Assembly (NCBI RefSeq): GCF_001456025.1
Contig: NZ_LMTZ01000145.1
Coordinates: 1-64,000, forward strand
Direction of reading: 5' to 3'
Length of the DNA: 64,000 nucleotides
Source of the DNA: Mastigocoleus testarum BC008
Lineage (GTDB): Bacteria > Cyanobacteriota > Cyanobacteriia > Cyanobacteriales > Nostocaceae
Positions 44,401-51,018 of the stretch are shown piece by piece (within the stretch, counting starts at the first letter, position 1; every line of letters begins with the position of its first letter). Below the pieces are notes generated by a model that saw only the letters and a program-made list of their open reading frames with translations, did not search any database and was not told the origin of the DNA. The translations under genes were made by a program, and so were the position numbers.

Positions 44401-45417
44401 CGCAACAAGAATATTCGCGCGTCCTCAGACCAGGGTGAGGTATCAGGTCAATTACTCTTGAAAATGGACGACATTGAATTGGAGTTAGAACTGATTGAGT
44501 ACAACAATAAAAATGACAAATTACTTAAAAAATTAGGAAAGAAACTTTACCAAGCACTTTTTCCCAACGATGTTAACGCTCAATTCCGAGCTATAATTAC
44601 AGGCGCACAAGCAAATAATTACAGCGTCCGCTTGCGTTTAATCTTTCAATCTCCCGACTTAGCCGCTCTTCCTTGGGAGTTTCTCTACTACGAAGGAACA
44701 AATACTTTTTTAGCAAACGACAAACAAACCGTAGTCTCCCGTTATATCGATCTTCCCCTACAGAAAGGCGAAATCAAAGCCGCTAATCTACCCCTCAAAA
44801 TTCTGTTAGTCATCTCCACTCCCAGTGACTTAGCAAATTTAGACGCAACTGCTGAAGAAAACCTGATTCGAGAAGCACTGAAAAAATATATAGAAGCAGG
44901 TCTAATCGAATTAGACGTATTAGCAGAAGCTACAACGCGCAATATTAGACGTAAGCTTGATGAAAAAGCTTATAACGTATTTCACTTTATCGGTCATGGT
45001 GATTTTAAAAGTGATAAAGGTTATATCTACCTTGTTGATGAAGATGGTAAAGCTAAATCATTTAATGATGAAAACTTCGCTAATTTCTTTTTAGGCAATA
45101 GAAACCTCGGATTAATAGTCCTAAATTGCTGTAGAGGTGGGACAGTATCCACAAATCAAGCATTTGCAGGTACAGTACTAAACTTAGTACAGAGAGGAAT
45201 ACCCGCAGTCATCGCCATGCAATATGAGATACTTGATGATACTGCCAAATTGTTCGCAGACGAATTTTATAGTCACTTAGCACAGGGTAATCCCGTAGAT
45301 ACAGCTATCCAGAAAACCCGCAATGCTATCTCTCAAGAATTCGGCTTAGATCGACGCGATTTTGCGACACCAACACTTTATATGCGGGCTAAAGATGGAG
45401 TAATTTTAGATTTGTGA
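41416..45417 (+). CDS. LRR-ROCO-CHAT protein
   Basis: A soluble signalling protein of 1333 residues from the ATG at 41416 (MTTEELLQVIERA). The N-terminus has about 17 leucine-rich repeats of 23 residues (QLSSLPAQIGQLTNLQSLDL). A Roc GTPase follows with G1 GEGGAGKTS (482-490), DFGGQE switch and NEKQD, then a COR domain, a linker and a C-terminal CHAT domain. Its dyad is His1194 (FHFIGHGDF) and a Cys near 1239 in LIVLNCCRGG; positions are counted from this start. Roc-COR dimers act as GTP switches, and here the effector is a caspase-like domain, so LRR ligand binding could trigger proteolysis (inference). It is monocistronic, with a terminator upstream and repeats downstream. Confidence 0.95.
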   Translation: MTTEELLQVIERAAKEGWTELDLSGNKLTELPPEIGKLTQLKKLIIGKYEYDFQEFIVVVTTISNKLTTLPTEIGLLNQLEYLQIVSNQLSSLPAEFGQLTNLQTLNLIGNQLSSLPAEFGQLTNLQTLDLSNNQLSSLPAEFGQLTNLQSLDLSSNQLSSLPAQIGQLTNLQSLDLSSNQLSSLPAQIEQLTNLQTLNLSSNQLSSLPAQIGQLTNLQSLDLSSNQLSSLPAQIEQLTNLQTLNLSSNQLSSLPAQIGQLTNLQSLDLSSNQLSSLPAQIEQLTNLQTLNLSSNQLSSLPAQIGQLTNLQSLDLSSNQLNSLPAQIEQLTNLQTLNLSNNQLSTLPAQIKKLTNLQSLDLGGNQLSTLPAQIKKLTNLQSLDLGGNQLSTLPAQIGQLTNLQSLDFRGNQLSTLPAQIKKLTKLKRLDLRGNPVPVPPEILGPKGPWGDPGDVKEILDFYFRVQDPNETEPLYEAKLLIIGEGGAGKTSLAKKIEDENYKLDSDEKSTEGIDVIQWKFPLDNGKEFRVNIWDFGGQEIYHQTHQFFLSKRSLYVLVADTRRENTNFYWWMKVAELLSDKSPILIIKNEKQDRDCEINAGELRKEFSNLKEVLATNLQTNRGLAEIKAEIQNYITRLPHVGDKSPLPKIWVRIRSALDNDSRNYISIYEYYQLCEINKLTDRQDMLRLSSYLHDLGVCLHFQDDPTLKHYVILKPEWGTTAVYKVLDNKTVKQNLGCFTQEQLADIWKDSEYADMQDELLQLMMRFKLCYPIPNRPGNYIAPQLLDNENLPNYTWDKSYNLILRYKYEFIPKGIITRFIVETHPWIEEQKLVWRSGVVLNKDKTRAEIIENYNQGKIKISVSGNRKKELLAVVTHELEKIHNSFERLKYQTLVPCNCRECAGSENPYAYPLENLRKRLNRGRYEIECENSFEMVDVRRLIDDVNLSTQPEYRESQVQSTPLQRELETERNQSLKTSQLIIKHQDFQYQDFEIIVDRNKNIRASSDQGEVSGQLLLKMDDIELELELIEYNNKNDKLLKKLGKKLYQALFPNDVNAQFRAIITGAQANNYSVRLRLIFQSPDLAALPWEFLYYEGTNTFLANDKQTVVSRYIDLPLQKGEIKAANLPLKILLVISTPSDLANLDATAEENLIREALKKYIEAGLIELDVLAEATTRNIRRKLDEKAYNVFHFIGHGDFKSDKGYIYLVDEDGKAKSFNDENFANFFLGNRNLGLIVLNCCRGGTVSTNQAFAGTVLNLVQRGIPAVIAMQYEILDDTAKLFADEFYSHLAQGNPVDTAIQKTRNAISQEFGLDRRDFATPTLYMRAKDGVILDL
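41690..42690 (+). repeat. 69/138-bp tandem repeats coding for leucine-rich repeats
   Basis: Each LRR is 69 bp. From about 41887 to 42430 two alternating versions (GQLTNLQSLDL and EQLTNLQTLNL) form four near-identical 138-bp pairs. A further pair of identical KKLTNLQSLDLGGN units follows. Third-codon positions are also conserved, which marks recent amplification rather than selection on protein alone. Confidence 0.9.
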
Positions 45418-45545
45418 AGGGAACAGAGAACGGGGAATAGTAATAAATAATCCGTTGTGTGACTTATCCTTACCTACTTACCCGGTAGAAAAAATTATCA
45501 AGACGCGACGTATCACGTCTCTACGAAATACATTGAATTAAAAAG

Positions 45546-45619
45546 CGGGCGCGGCAGGACTCGAACCTGCGACCGACTGCTTAGAAGGCAGTTGCTCTAT
45601 CCGGCTGAGCTACGCGCCC
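45546..45619 (-). tRNA. tRNA-Arg (anticodon UCU)
   Basis: A 74-base cloverleaf on the minus strand. The acceptor stem GGGCGCG pairs with CGCGCCC, followed by discriminator G. The D arm contains AGCTCAGCCGGATAGAGC, the anticodon arm CTGCC-TTCTAAG-CAG has TCT in the loop, and the T arm GCAGG-TTCGAAT-CCTGC is perfect. No CCA is encoded. TCT reads AGA/AGG, giving arginine. Confidence 0.95.
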
Positions 45620-45932
45620 AATTAGTGCAGAAAAAATATTCTACTTAGTTATTCAGACAATGAGATGCTGACAATAATTTCAGCATTTGGATTATATATC
45701 TATTTCTAACAAAAAGCAATATTCAGAAATTTACGTATGGATCCTATACCCGAGCGCAGTTAGTATGATGAGTGACAGTCAATAAAATTTATACATTATA
45801 AGCTTTCTATTCATAAGGAAATTTATGTATATTGTGATATCAAACAAAATGTAATTAATCACCTTAAAACAAAAGACTAACTGCAAATAACAACCCTGCA
45901 ACTTAAATATGGTGTTTTGAATTTTTACTCCT

Positions 45933-45985
45933 GTACAGACGCGTTAGTACAGCGTGACCGCAAGGTCATCATGTCGCGTCTCTAC
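45933..45985. repeat. Nested palindrome with GCAA-tetraloop hairpin
   Basis: Outer arms GTACAGACGCG (45933-45943) and CGCGTCTCTAC (45975-45985) enclose TGACC-GCAA-GGTCA (45955-45968). The same plan occurs at 48833-48903. Confidence 0.7.
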
Positions 45986-45995
45986 AACTTCTTAC

Positions 45996-46038
45996 TCATT
46001 ACTTATTACTGTGCGCTGTCGCGCCCCGCTACGCTAAC
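45996..46038. repeat. Inverted copy of the GC-rich element at 33080
   Basis: Reading the minus strand gives TTAGCGTAGCGGGGCGCG, then ACA, then GCGCACAGTAATAAGTAATG. This equals the plus-strand sequence at 33080-33122 except for three central bases (TTA there). In both places it sits inside AATGAGT-type repeats. Confidence 0.8.
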
Positions 46039-46066
46039 ATTACTCATTACTTAATTTCCTCAAGCC

Positions 46067-46726
46067 ATGTTTATTCTTAAACGGGAGGATGTTGAAATCT
46101 CCACGGTTCTACACCCCAAACGAGACCAGCAAGTACCAATCCTGTACTATCAAGAACAAACTTTTCGCCTAATTAAAGTATTTCCAGCTTCCCAAGAAGA
46201 AGAAGCAAAATCTTTATGGCGAGAATTAACTGATAACCGGGGTAAAGCATGCGTATTATTAGAAGAAATCGAACGCTATAGTATTTGGGGTAAAGTCCGT
46301 ATCGAAAATTTAGGTAATGATTCCGAGGAACGCCAAAATATTGCGGTCTTGGTTCAAGGTAGTATTTTGCTATTACAAGCAATTTACCTCGATATTGAAG
46401 AATTCTTAGGTTCCAAGCAAGCCTCATTATTCGAGAAAGATATTGCTGCATTTTTCGGCGAACATAAATTTCCTCAGGTAACTGCACCTCAAGGAGTGAA
46501 ATTATTACTAAATTTCGATCCATTCCAAACAGTACAGGTTCCCATATGGCAGGAAACACATATCGTGACATTCTTACAGGAATTACATCGATTGGGAAAA
46601 TCTTACTTTGGTAACACTAACTTTGCACATCCCGTAGCAGAAAAATTACAAGACATGCCACAAGAAGAGCGATCGCAGTTTACCCAATGGTTGAATGAAT
46701 CTTCTTTAAAGAAACTTTGGCATTAA
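46067..46726 (+). CDS. Conserved cyanobacterial protein of unknown function
   Basis: A soluble protein of 219 residues with no known motif. Segments such as FILKREDVEISTVLHPKRDQ, ILYYQEQTFRLIKVFPASQE, EARSLW-like helix and QLHRLGKSYFGNT-like end are distinctive. I associate it with a cyanobacteria-only family labelled Npun_F0813, but from memory only. Repeats crowd its start (ATG at 46067). No functional clue comes from the neighbours. Confidence 0.85.
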   Translation: MFILKREDVEISTVLHPKRDQQVPILYYQEQTFRLIKVFPASQEEEAKSLWRELTDNRGKACVLLEEIERYSIWGKVRIENLGNDSEERQNIAVLVQGSILLLQAIYLDIEEFLGSKQASLFEKDIAAFFGEHKFPQVTAPQGVKLLLNFDPFQTVQVPIWQETHIVTFLQELHRLGKSYFGNTNFAHPVAEKLQDMPQEERSQFTQWLNESSLKKLWH

Positions 46727-46880
46727 CTTTAGCATCAAAATCAGGTATTATCTCTGAGGTCAGAATTGTGTGTTTATCCCAAAAACATTCACTTTAAACC
46801 AATGCATTCAGAAAGGGTGCGAACCAGCTCAAATATAAGCTAAAACACGGAATAGAGGATGTTTCGCACAATAAGATCTG

Positions 46881-47762
46881 ATGATTAACGTTTACAAAAA
46901 TTCATATAGAGAAAAATCTATTTTTAATACACAAAACATTGTATTAGCCAATATTGCTTGGGCAGTGCTAGCAATTTTATATTTTTTACTATTCAGTGCT
47001 AAAGTTCCAAATACAGAAGGAATTCTTAGACGTGCCGAATGGTATGTACTAGGAACAAATGTTCTTGAAGCCTTCGCTTATTTATTCGCAGGAATTTTAT
47101 GCTTGCGCAATTGGCGAAGTAGTAAAATTGTCAGCAGTCGAAATGTTTGGCTTGCGATTGGGATGGGAATGCTTTCTTATTTCCTAGGAGGAATCTTCTT
47201 TGGATTTCAGGAGATAGTCTTAAAAAAAGAACCCACTCTTTCCCTAGGCGATATATTTTTTGTGCTGACTTATATTTTACTGGGTGTAGGTATGATTGTG
47301 GCAGTAGCTTCTCGACGAATTAATCTAGAAGCATGGCAATGGATTATTGTTTTAGCCATTGGCGCTTTTGGTAGCGCCTTAGTTTGGCTACTTTCTAATT
47401 TGCCAGAAAACCAACAACTAGCAGCCCAATTAAGTCCATGGGAGCAAAATGTCTTTCAATTTGTAAATTGGTTTTATGTGGTGAGTGATGTTTTACTAAT
47501 TATGATTGCTACTACTTTGTTACTGGCATTTTGGGGTGGAAGAATAGCCATGTCTTGGCGAATGATTGCATTTGCATCGTTTTTTCTCTACATTGCAGAT
47601 ATGTGGTTTAAATATGCTGGTAACAGACCAGATTATCAAAGTGGTGACATATTAGAAGTATTTTGGGTCTTGAGTGGAGTTTTATTTGGGATGGGTGCAG
47701 CTTTAGAGTATGACGCATCATTAAGTCGTTCCCGACGGGAGCGCGGGCGCAAAAGAGCTTAA
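46881..47762 (+). CDS. Polytopic membrane protein of unknown function
   Basis: A 293-residue protein with about eight hydrophobic spans (first at about 21-42, then near 58-75, 90-110, 124-144, 153-171, 200-220, 225-243 and 255-275). The C-terminus is strongly basic (SRSRRERGRKRA), hence cytoplasmic. No catalytic motif is visible. The short gap (22 bases) to the following GTG-start HTH gene suggests co-transcription. Confidence 0.88.
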   Translation: MINVYKNSYREKSIFNTQNIVLANIAWAVLAILYFLLFSAKVPNTEGILRRAEWYVLGTNVLEAFAYLFAGILCLRNWRSSKIVSSRNVWLAIGMGMLSYFLGGIFFGFQEIVLKKEPTLSLGDIFFVLTYILLGVGMIVAVASRRINLEAWQWIIVLAIGAFGSALVWLLSNLPENQQLAAQLSPWEQNVFQFVNWFYVVSDVLLIMIATTLLLAFWGGRIAMSWRMIAFASFFLYIADMWFKYAGNRPDYQSGDILEVFWVLSGVLFGMGAALEYDASLSRSRRERGRKRA

Positions 47763-47784
47763 CGTAACAAGCAGGTGTCTACAG

Positions 47785-48780
47785 GTGAGAAAACTAACTG
47801 ATTCAGACAAAAAAGAGATCCTTAAGTTATACCGGGAGAGTGCTGAAACAACTTCAACTCTGGCGGAGCGTTATGGTGTGAGTAATTCGACCATTAGTCG
47901 ATTGCTCAAAAGTACTCTTCCTGAAGACGAGTACGAATATCTCGTTTCTTTAAAGCGAGCGGCTAGAACTCCGGAAGGAAGAGCACAGGTAAATTATGAG
48001 AATATACCTGTATTCGCCAAAGAAGAAATAGAAGAGCAAGAGCCGAAGAAATCAGAAAAACCAAAGAAACGGGAAAAACCCGCACCGGTAAAGAAAAAAG
48101 CTGTTACGAGTGGGGAAAGAAGAGTAAAGCGGCGTTCTTCTGCGACGACTGCTGCTCCGACTCCTACCCCCAGTCCGGTAGCATACTCACAACAGTTAGA
48201 AATATTTGGCGATAATGAACCAGAAGCAGAAATTGCTAATATTCCCTCACCGTTGTTGGAAGAAGAAGATGATGATGATGATGATGAGCGTCGCACTCCG
48301 AAAATCATCGCTGAAATGCTCGGTGAAGATTTGCTCGATGAGTCTGAAGAATTAGATGATTTAGACGACGATCTCGAAGATGATTTCGACGATGACTTTG
48401 ATGATGAAGATGACTGGAATCGTCCCTTTGTTACCAGGACTCGTTCTAGCGGAGATCCATTAATCAAAGTTTTGCCACTTTCTGCGGCTAGTTTACCTAG
48501 AACCTGCTATATCGTTATAGATCGTTCTGCGGAATTAATTACCCGCCCCTTAGAGGAATTTGGCGACCTGGGTGAAATTCCTAACCTGGAAAACCAACAA
48601 AGAACCTTACCTATATTTGATAATCACAGAATCGCCAAGCGGTTTTCTACCAAGCGCGATCGCGTGATTAAGGTCCCCGACAGCAAAATGCTGCATAAAG
48701 CCCGCTATCACTTGCAGGCTAAAGGTATTACTCGGTTGTTAATTGATGGTCAAGTTTATTCCTTAGCTGTCAGCGTTTAG
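47785..48780 (+). CDS. HTH protein with long acidic linker
   Basis: The protein has 331 residues from GTG 47785. The N-terminus is a transposase-type helix-turn-helix (LTDSDKKEILKLYRESAETT, LAERYGVSNSTISRLLKS). Next comes a Lys/Pro-rich stretch and a run of Asp/Glu (about 155-215: EEEDDDDDDE, DDLEDDFDDDFDDEDD). A folded C-terminal part follows, with RTCYIVIDRSAELITRPLEE and MLHKARYHLQAKGITRLLID. I do not recognise the C-terminal domain. A DNA-binding regulator is likely, with the acidic part possibly mimicking DNA or binding basic partners (inference). It probably forms an operon with the preceding membrane gene. Confidence 0.87.
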   Translation: MRKLTDSDKKEILKLYRESAETTSTLAERYGVSNSTISRLLKSTLPEDEYEYLVSLKRAARTPEGRAQVNYENIPVFAKEEIEEQEPKKSEKPKKREKPAPVKKKAVTSGERRVKRRSSATTAAPTPTPSPVAYSQQLEIFGDNEPEAEIANIPSPLLEEEDDDDDDERRTPKIIAEMLGEDLLDESEELDDLDDDLEDDFDDDFDDEDDWNRPFVTRTRSSGDPLIKVLPLSAASLPRTCYIVIDRSAELITRPLEEFGDLGEIPNLENQQRTLPIFDNHRIAKRFSTKRDRVIKVPDSKMLHKARYHLQAKGITRLLIDGQVYSLAVSV

Positions 48781-48832
48781 TGGTAGGGTGTATATCTATG
48801 CTCCTATGATTTAGGCGCATTAACCATTAGTT

Positions 48833-48903
48833 GTAGAGACGCGATAGCACTTAGTACAAATACACTACATGTGTTGAGTGACCGCAAGGTTGCTTCGCGT
48901 CTC
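48833..48903. repeat. GTAGAGACGCGA / GCGTCTC element
   Basis: Outer arms GTAGAGACGCGA (from 48833) and CGCGTCTC (to 48903) enclose TGACC-GCAA-GGT (48879-48890). Same family as 39210 and 45933. The rest of the 272-base gap holds nothing else recognisable. Confidence 0.65.
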
Positions 48904-49052
48904 AAATTGGTAGATGTAGCATTACCCAGAATTAGGCAAGTGTCACAATAAAAATTAAATTTAAGGTTGTACCAGGTTTTTTAATACCCCAGTTAAGGAA
49001 TGAATCACTAACTACGAACTGTTTAGTTGCTGCAAATTTTAAGGATGGAATA

Positions 49053-49382
49053 ATGGATGGGGATAATAATTGCACAGTAGTACTGGTAACCGCAGGTTCT
49101 CAAGAGGAAGCAGAAAATATTCCTACTGCGTTGGTAGAACTCAAACTTGCTACTTGCGTTAACATCCTACCAATTCACTGTTCTATTTATATTTGGGAAG
49201 GTAAGGTAAGTAAGGATCGAGAATGGCAGCTTATTATTAAGACAAAGCTCAGTCAATTTCCAGCATTAGAAGCAAAAATCCAAGAGCTTCATTCCTATGA
49301 TGTACCGGAGATTATTGCTATACCCATAGTTGATGGGTCTCAAGCTTATTTGCAGTGGATGTTAAATCAAATAGCTCAATAA
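49053..49382 (+). CDS. cutA: Divalent-cation tolerance protein CutA
   Basis: The protein has 109 residues, typical for trimeric CutA1. Family landmarks are VVLVTAGSQEEAENIPTALV, LKLATCVNILPIHCSIYIWE, GKVSKDREWQLIIKT, and LHSYDVPEIIAIPIVDGSQA with the conserved tyrosine and ...YLQWM end. CutA is linked to copper tolerance, but its molecular action is unclear. Standing alone; no metal-transport genes adjoin. Confidence 0.95.
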   Translation: MDGDNNCTVVLVTAGSQEEAENIPTALVELKLATCVNILPIHCSIYIWEGKVSKDREWQLIIKTKLSQFPALEAKIQELHSYDVPEIIAIPIVDGSQAYLQWMLNQIAQ

Positions 49383-50035
49383 CGCTTCACATTTTTGAGA
49401 AAGACCTGTTGACCAATCCTTTTGACACCGATCTTGAGAGCGACCGTGAGGGCTAATTCACGGATAGCTTGACAAGGGACTAATTATCAGTGGTGAATTA
49501 AACTCATTGCCAATCTACATTAACCTAATTCACCTCAACTTAAAAATAACCTGTTATCAATCAGCTAGTTTTGGTAATATAGCAATTCTTTCCTTATTGC
49601 AAAATAAAGCTTCTCAAACTTGAACTATTAAAAAAATAGCGCACATTTGTAGTATTACCGAAAAATTTCCCGATATTTTTGCTCCAAATTACCTCCTCTA
49701 TTAGGAGTAAAACATCAAGCTTTAAACTACATTTCTATTGCAAGAATAGGACAAATATATATCTTATTTCATGATTATAGATTTTTATCAAATTCATCAT
49801 GATTTTTTTGATATCACACCATTGTGCAAGTATAAAAAATGTCTACAGACTGAGGGCAAATCAAGATATTTGAAGTAAGGAATCATAAAAAATCTAAAAC
49901 CTAGTAAATTCACTATAAAAACCGCATAAATATTATCAATCAAAAATCAGAAAATCATCGGACACTTGTGGAACCTTCTGGTCTATTTTTCGACATGGTA
50001 CTTAAAGGCAACTCCTACAAAAAATATTTTGAATT
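49383..50035. other. 653-base spacer before small envelope protein gene
   Basis: The left part holds a CCGTGA/TCACGG hairpin (49444-49463) without a T-run, probably downstream of cutA. The rest is AT-rich with no frame. The long leader before 50036 could contain regulatory RNA, but I cannot point to a motif. Confidence 0.5.
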
Positions 50036-50572
50036 ATGCATAAATTATTCAAGTCTTTTGTCGTAATTTCTGCTTTGTCAGCCGTTTCCATTACCGCAGG
50101 ATTTATGTCAGCAGAACAAGCATCTGCTCAACCCAAAAAAGGTACTGATGCAAGTTATGTTGGTGCGGGTTTTGCAGCAGGAGTAACTAATGGTGGGCAA
50201 AGTGGAGGCGCAGCAACTTTTGGTGGTAACATAACAGGTCGGGTAAAGCTAGGCGAATCTCCATTTTCTGCTCGAACTCAAATTCTATTTAGTGATGACA
50301 CAACTGCCATCGTGCCTCAAGTTTCCGTAGATGCAGGAATTGCTAAAAACACCAATGCTTACGTTGCTGCAGGCTATTCTTTTGTTGAAAAAAATGGTCA
50401 GCCAACACCCTTAGGAAATAAAGATTCCGTAGCAGTTACTGCTGGTGTAGAAACCGAAGTTGGCAAAAATTTCCTCATTTACTCTAATGCAACTGTAGGT
50501 GTTGATGCTTATGAAAATAGTCCCGCTTCTGCTATTAATGTTGGTGGTGGTTTAGGTTATCGCTTCAAATAA
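50036..50572 (+). CDS. Small secreted outer-membrane beta-barrel-like protein
   Basis: The protein has 178 residues. A signal peptide (FVVISALSAVSITAGFM, cleavage near ASAQ) precedes a Gly-rich alternating-residue region: ASYVGAGFAAGVTNGGQSGG, FGGNITGRVKLG, AYVAAGYSFVE, VAVTAGVETEVGKNFLIYSN. It ends in VGGGLGYRFK, with the terminal aromatic close to the last residue typical of outer-membrane barrels. It would make an eight-strand barrel at most. Role unknown. A distal terminator (50837-50880) may end its transcript. Confidence 0.85.
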   Translation: MHKLFKSFVVISALSAVSITAGFMSAEQASAQPKKGTDASYVGAGFAAGVTNGGQSGGAATFGGNITGRVKLGESPFSARTQILFSDDTTAIVPQVSVDAGIAKNTNAYVAAGYSFVEKNGQPTPLGNKDSVAVTAGVETEVGKNFLIYSNATVGVDAYENSPASAINVGGGLGYRFK

Positions 50573-51018
50573 ATCATTCCTGAGTTTTTATCTGACTTCA
50601 AAAGATACCTAATAATCACATTATTCCCATCACAAGACATTAGAAATATCTGAATAACTATCAATTTATTTATGCTCGGAAATTAGTTGACTCTAAGTTG
50701 CCGTTTGGTCTTTTCATTGTTTATTTTTGGCCTTGAGATAAACTTTTTCTACTACTCCTCTTAGATATGTTCAATGTCTTGAAGTATTATTTGTTCTCGC
50801 TTACTCATAAATCTTAATGGGTAAGTAAAAGTTATTGCTGGGTTTGTTAAGTGTTGCATCACTGAAAAACCCAGCTTTTTCGCATGTTAAGATAAGAATA
50901 TTATCTAATTTGCTATTGCTATTAGATTACAAGAAATTATTAAACCGAAATGGTTCTTATTCTCAGTTCCTAAATTCGGTTACTGTGGTGCTTAATTTAA
51001 GAAGACGATAAAACAGCA
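50573..51018. other. 446-base spacer with distal terminator
   Basis: No frame is seen. A CTTAC-CAT...ATG-GTAAG hairpin (50799-50824) and the strong terminator at 50837-50880 indicate either a long 3' untranslated region of the barrel gene or a separate small RNA. The remaining 138 bases would carry the sulfite reductase promoter. Confidence 0.45.
50837..50880 (+). terminator. Rho-independent terminator
   Basis: GCTGGGTTT (50837-50845) and AAACCCAGC (50867-50875) pair perfectly and five T follow. It stands 265 bases after the nearest upstream stop. Confidence 0.8.

Larger units (their letters stand above)
45620..46066. other. 447-base spacer with two repeat elements
   Basis: AT-rich DNA without a frame, then the GTACAGACGCG...CGCGTCTCTAC element (45933-45985) and the TTACTCATT repeats with the inverted GC-rich element (45991-46050). 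The repeats end some 15 bases before the next gene. Confidence 0.6.

Noticed and set aside
46173..46571. 132-codon minus-strand frame
   Set aside because: Antisense to a conserved-looking plus-strand gene; composition rich in rare tracts and no start context.
47994..48467. Long Ser-rich frame on the minus strand
   Set aside because: It is the shadow of the acidic Asp/Glu run of the HTH protein; serine codons arise from the complement of GAT/GAA repeats.
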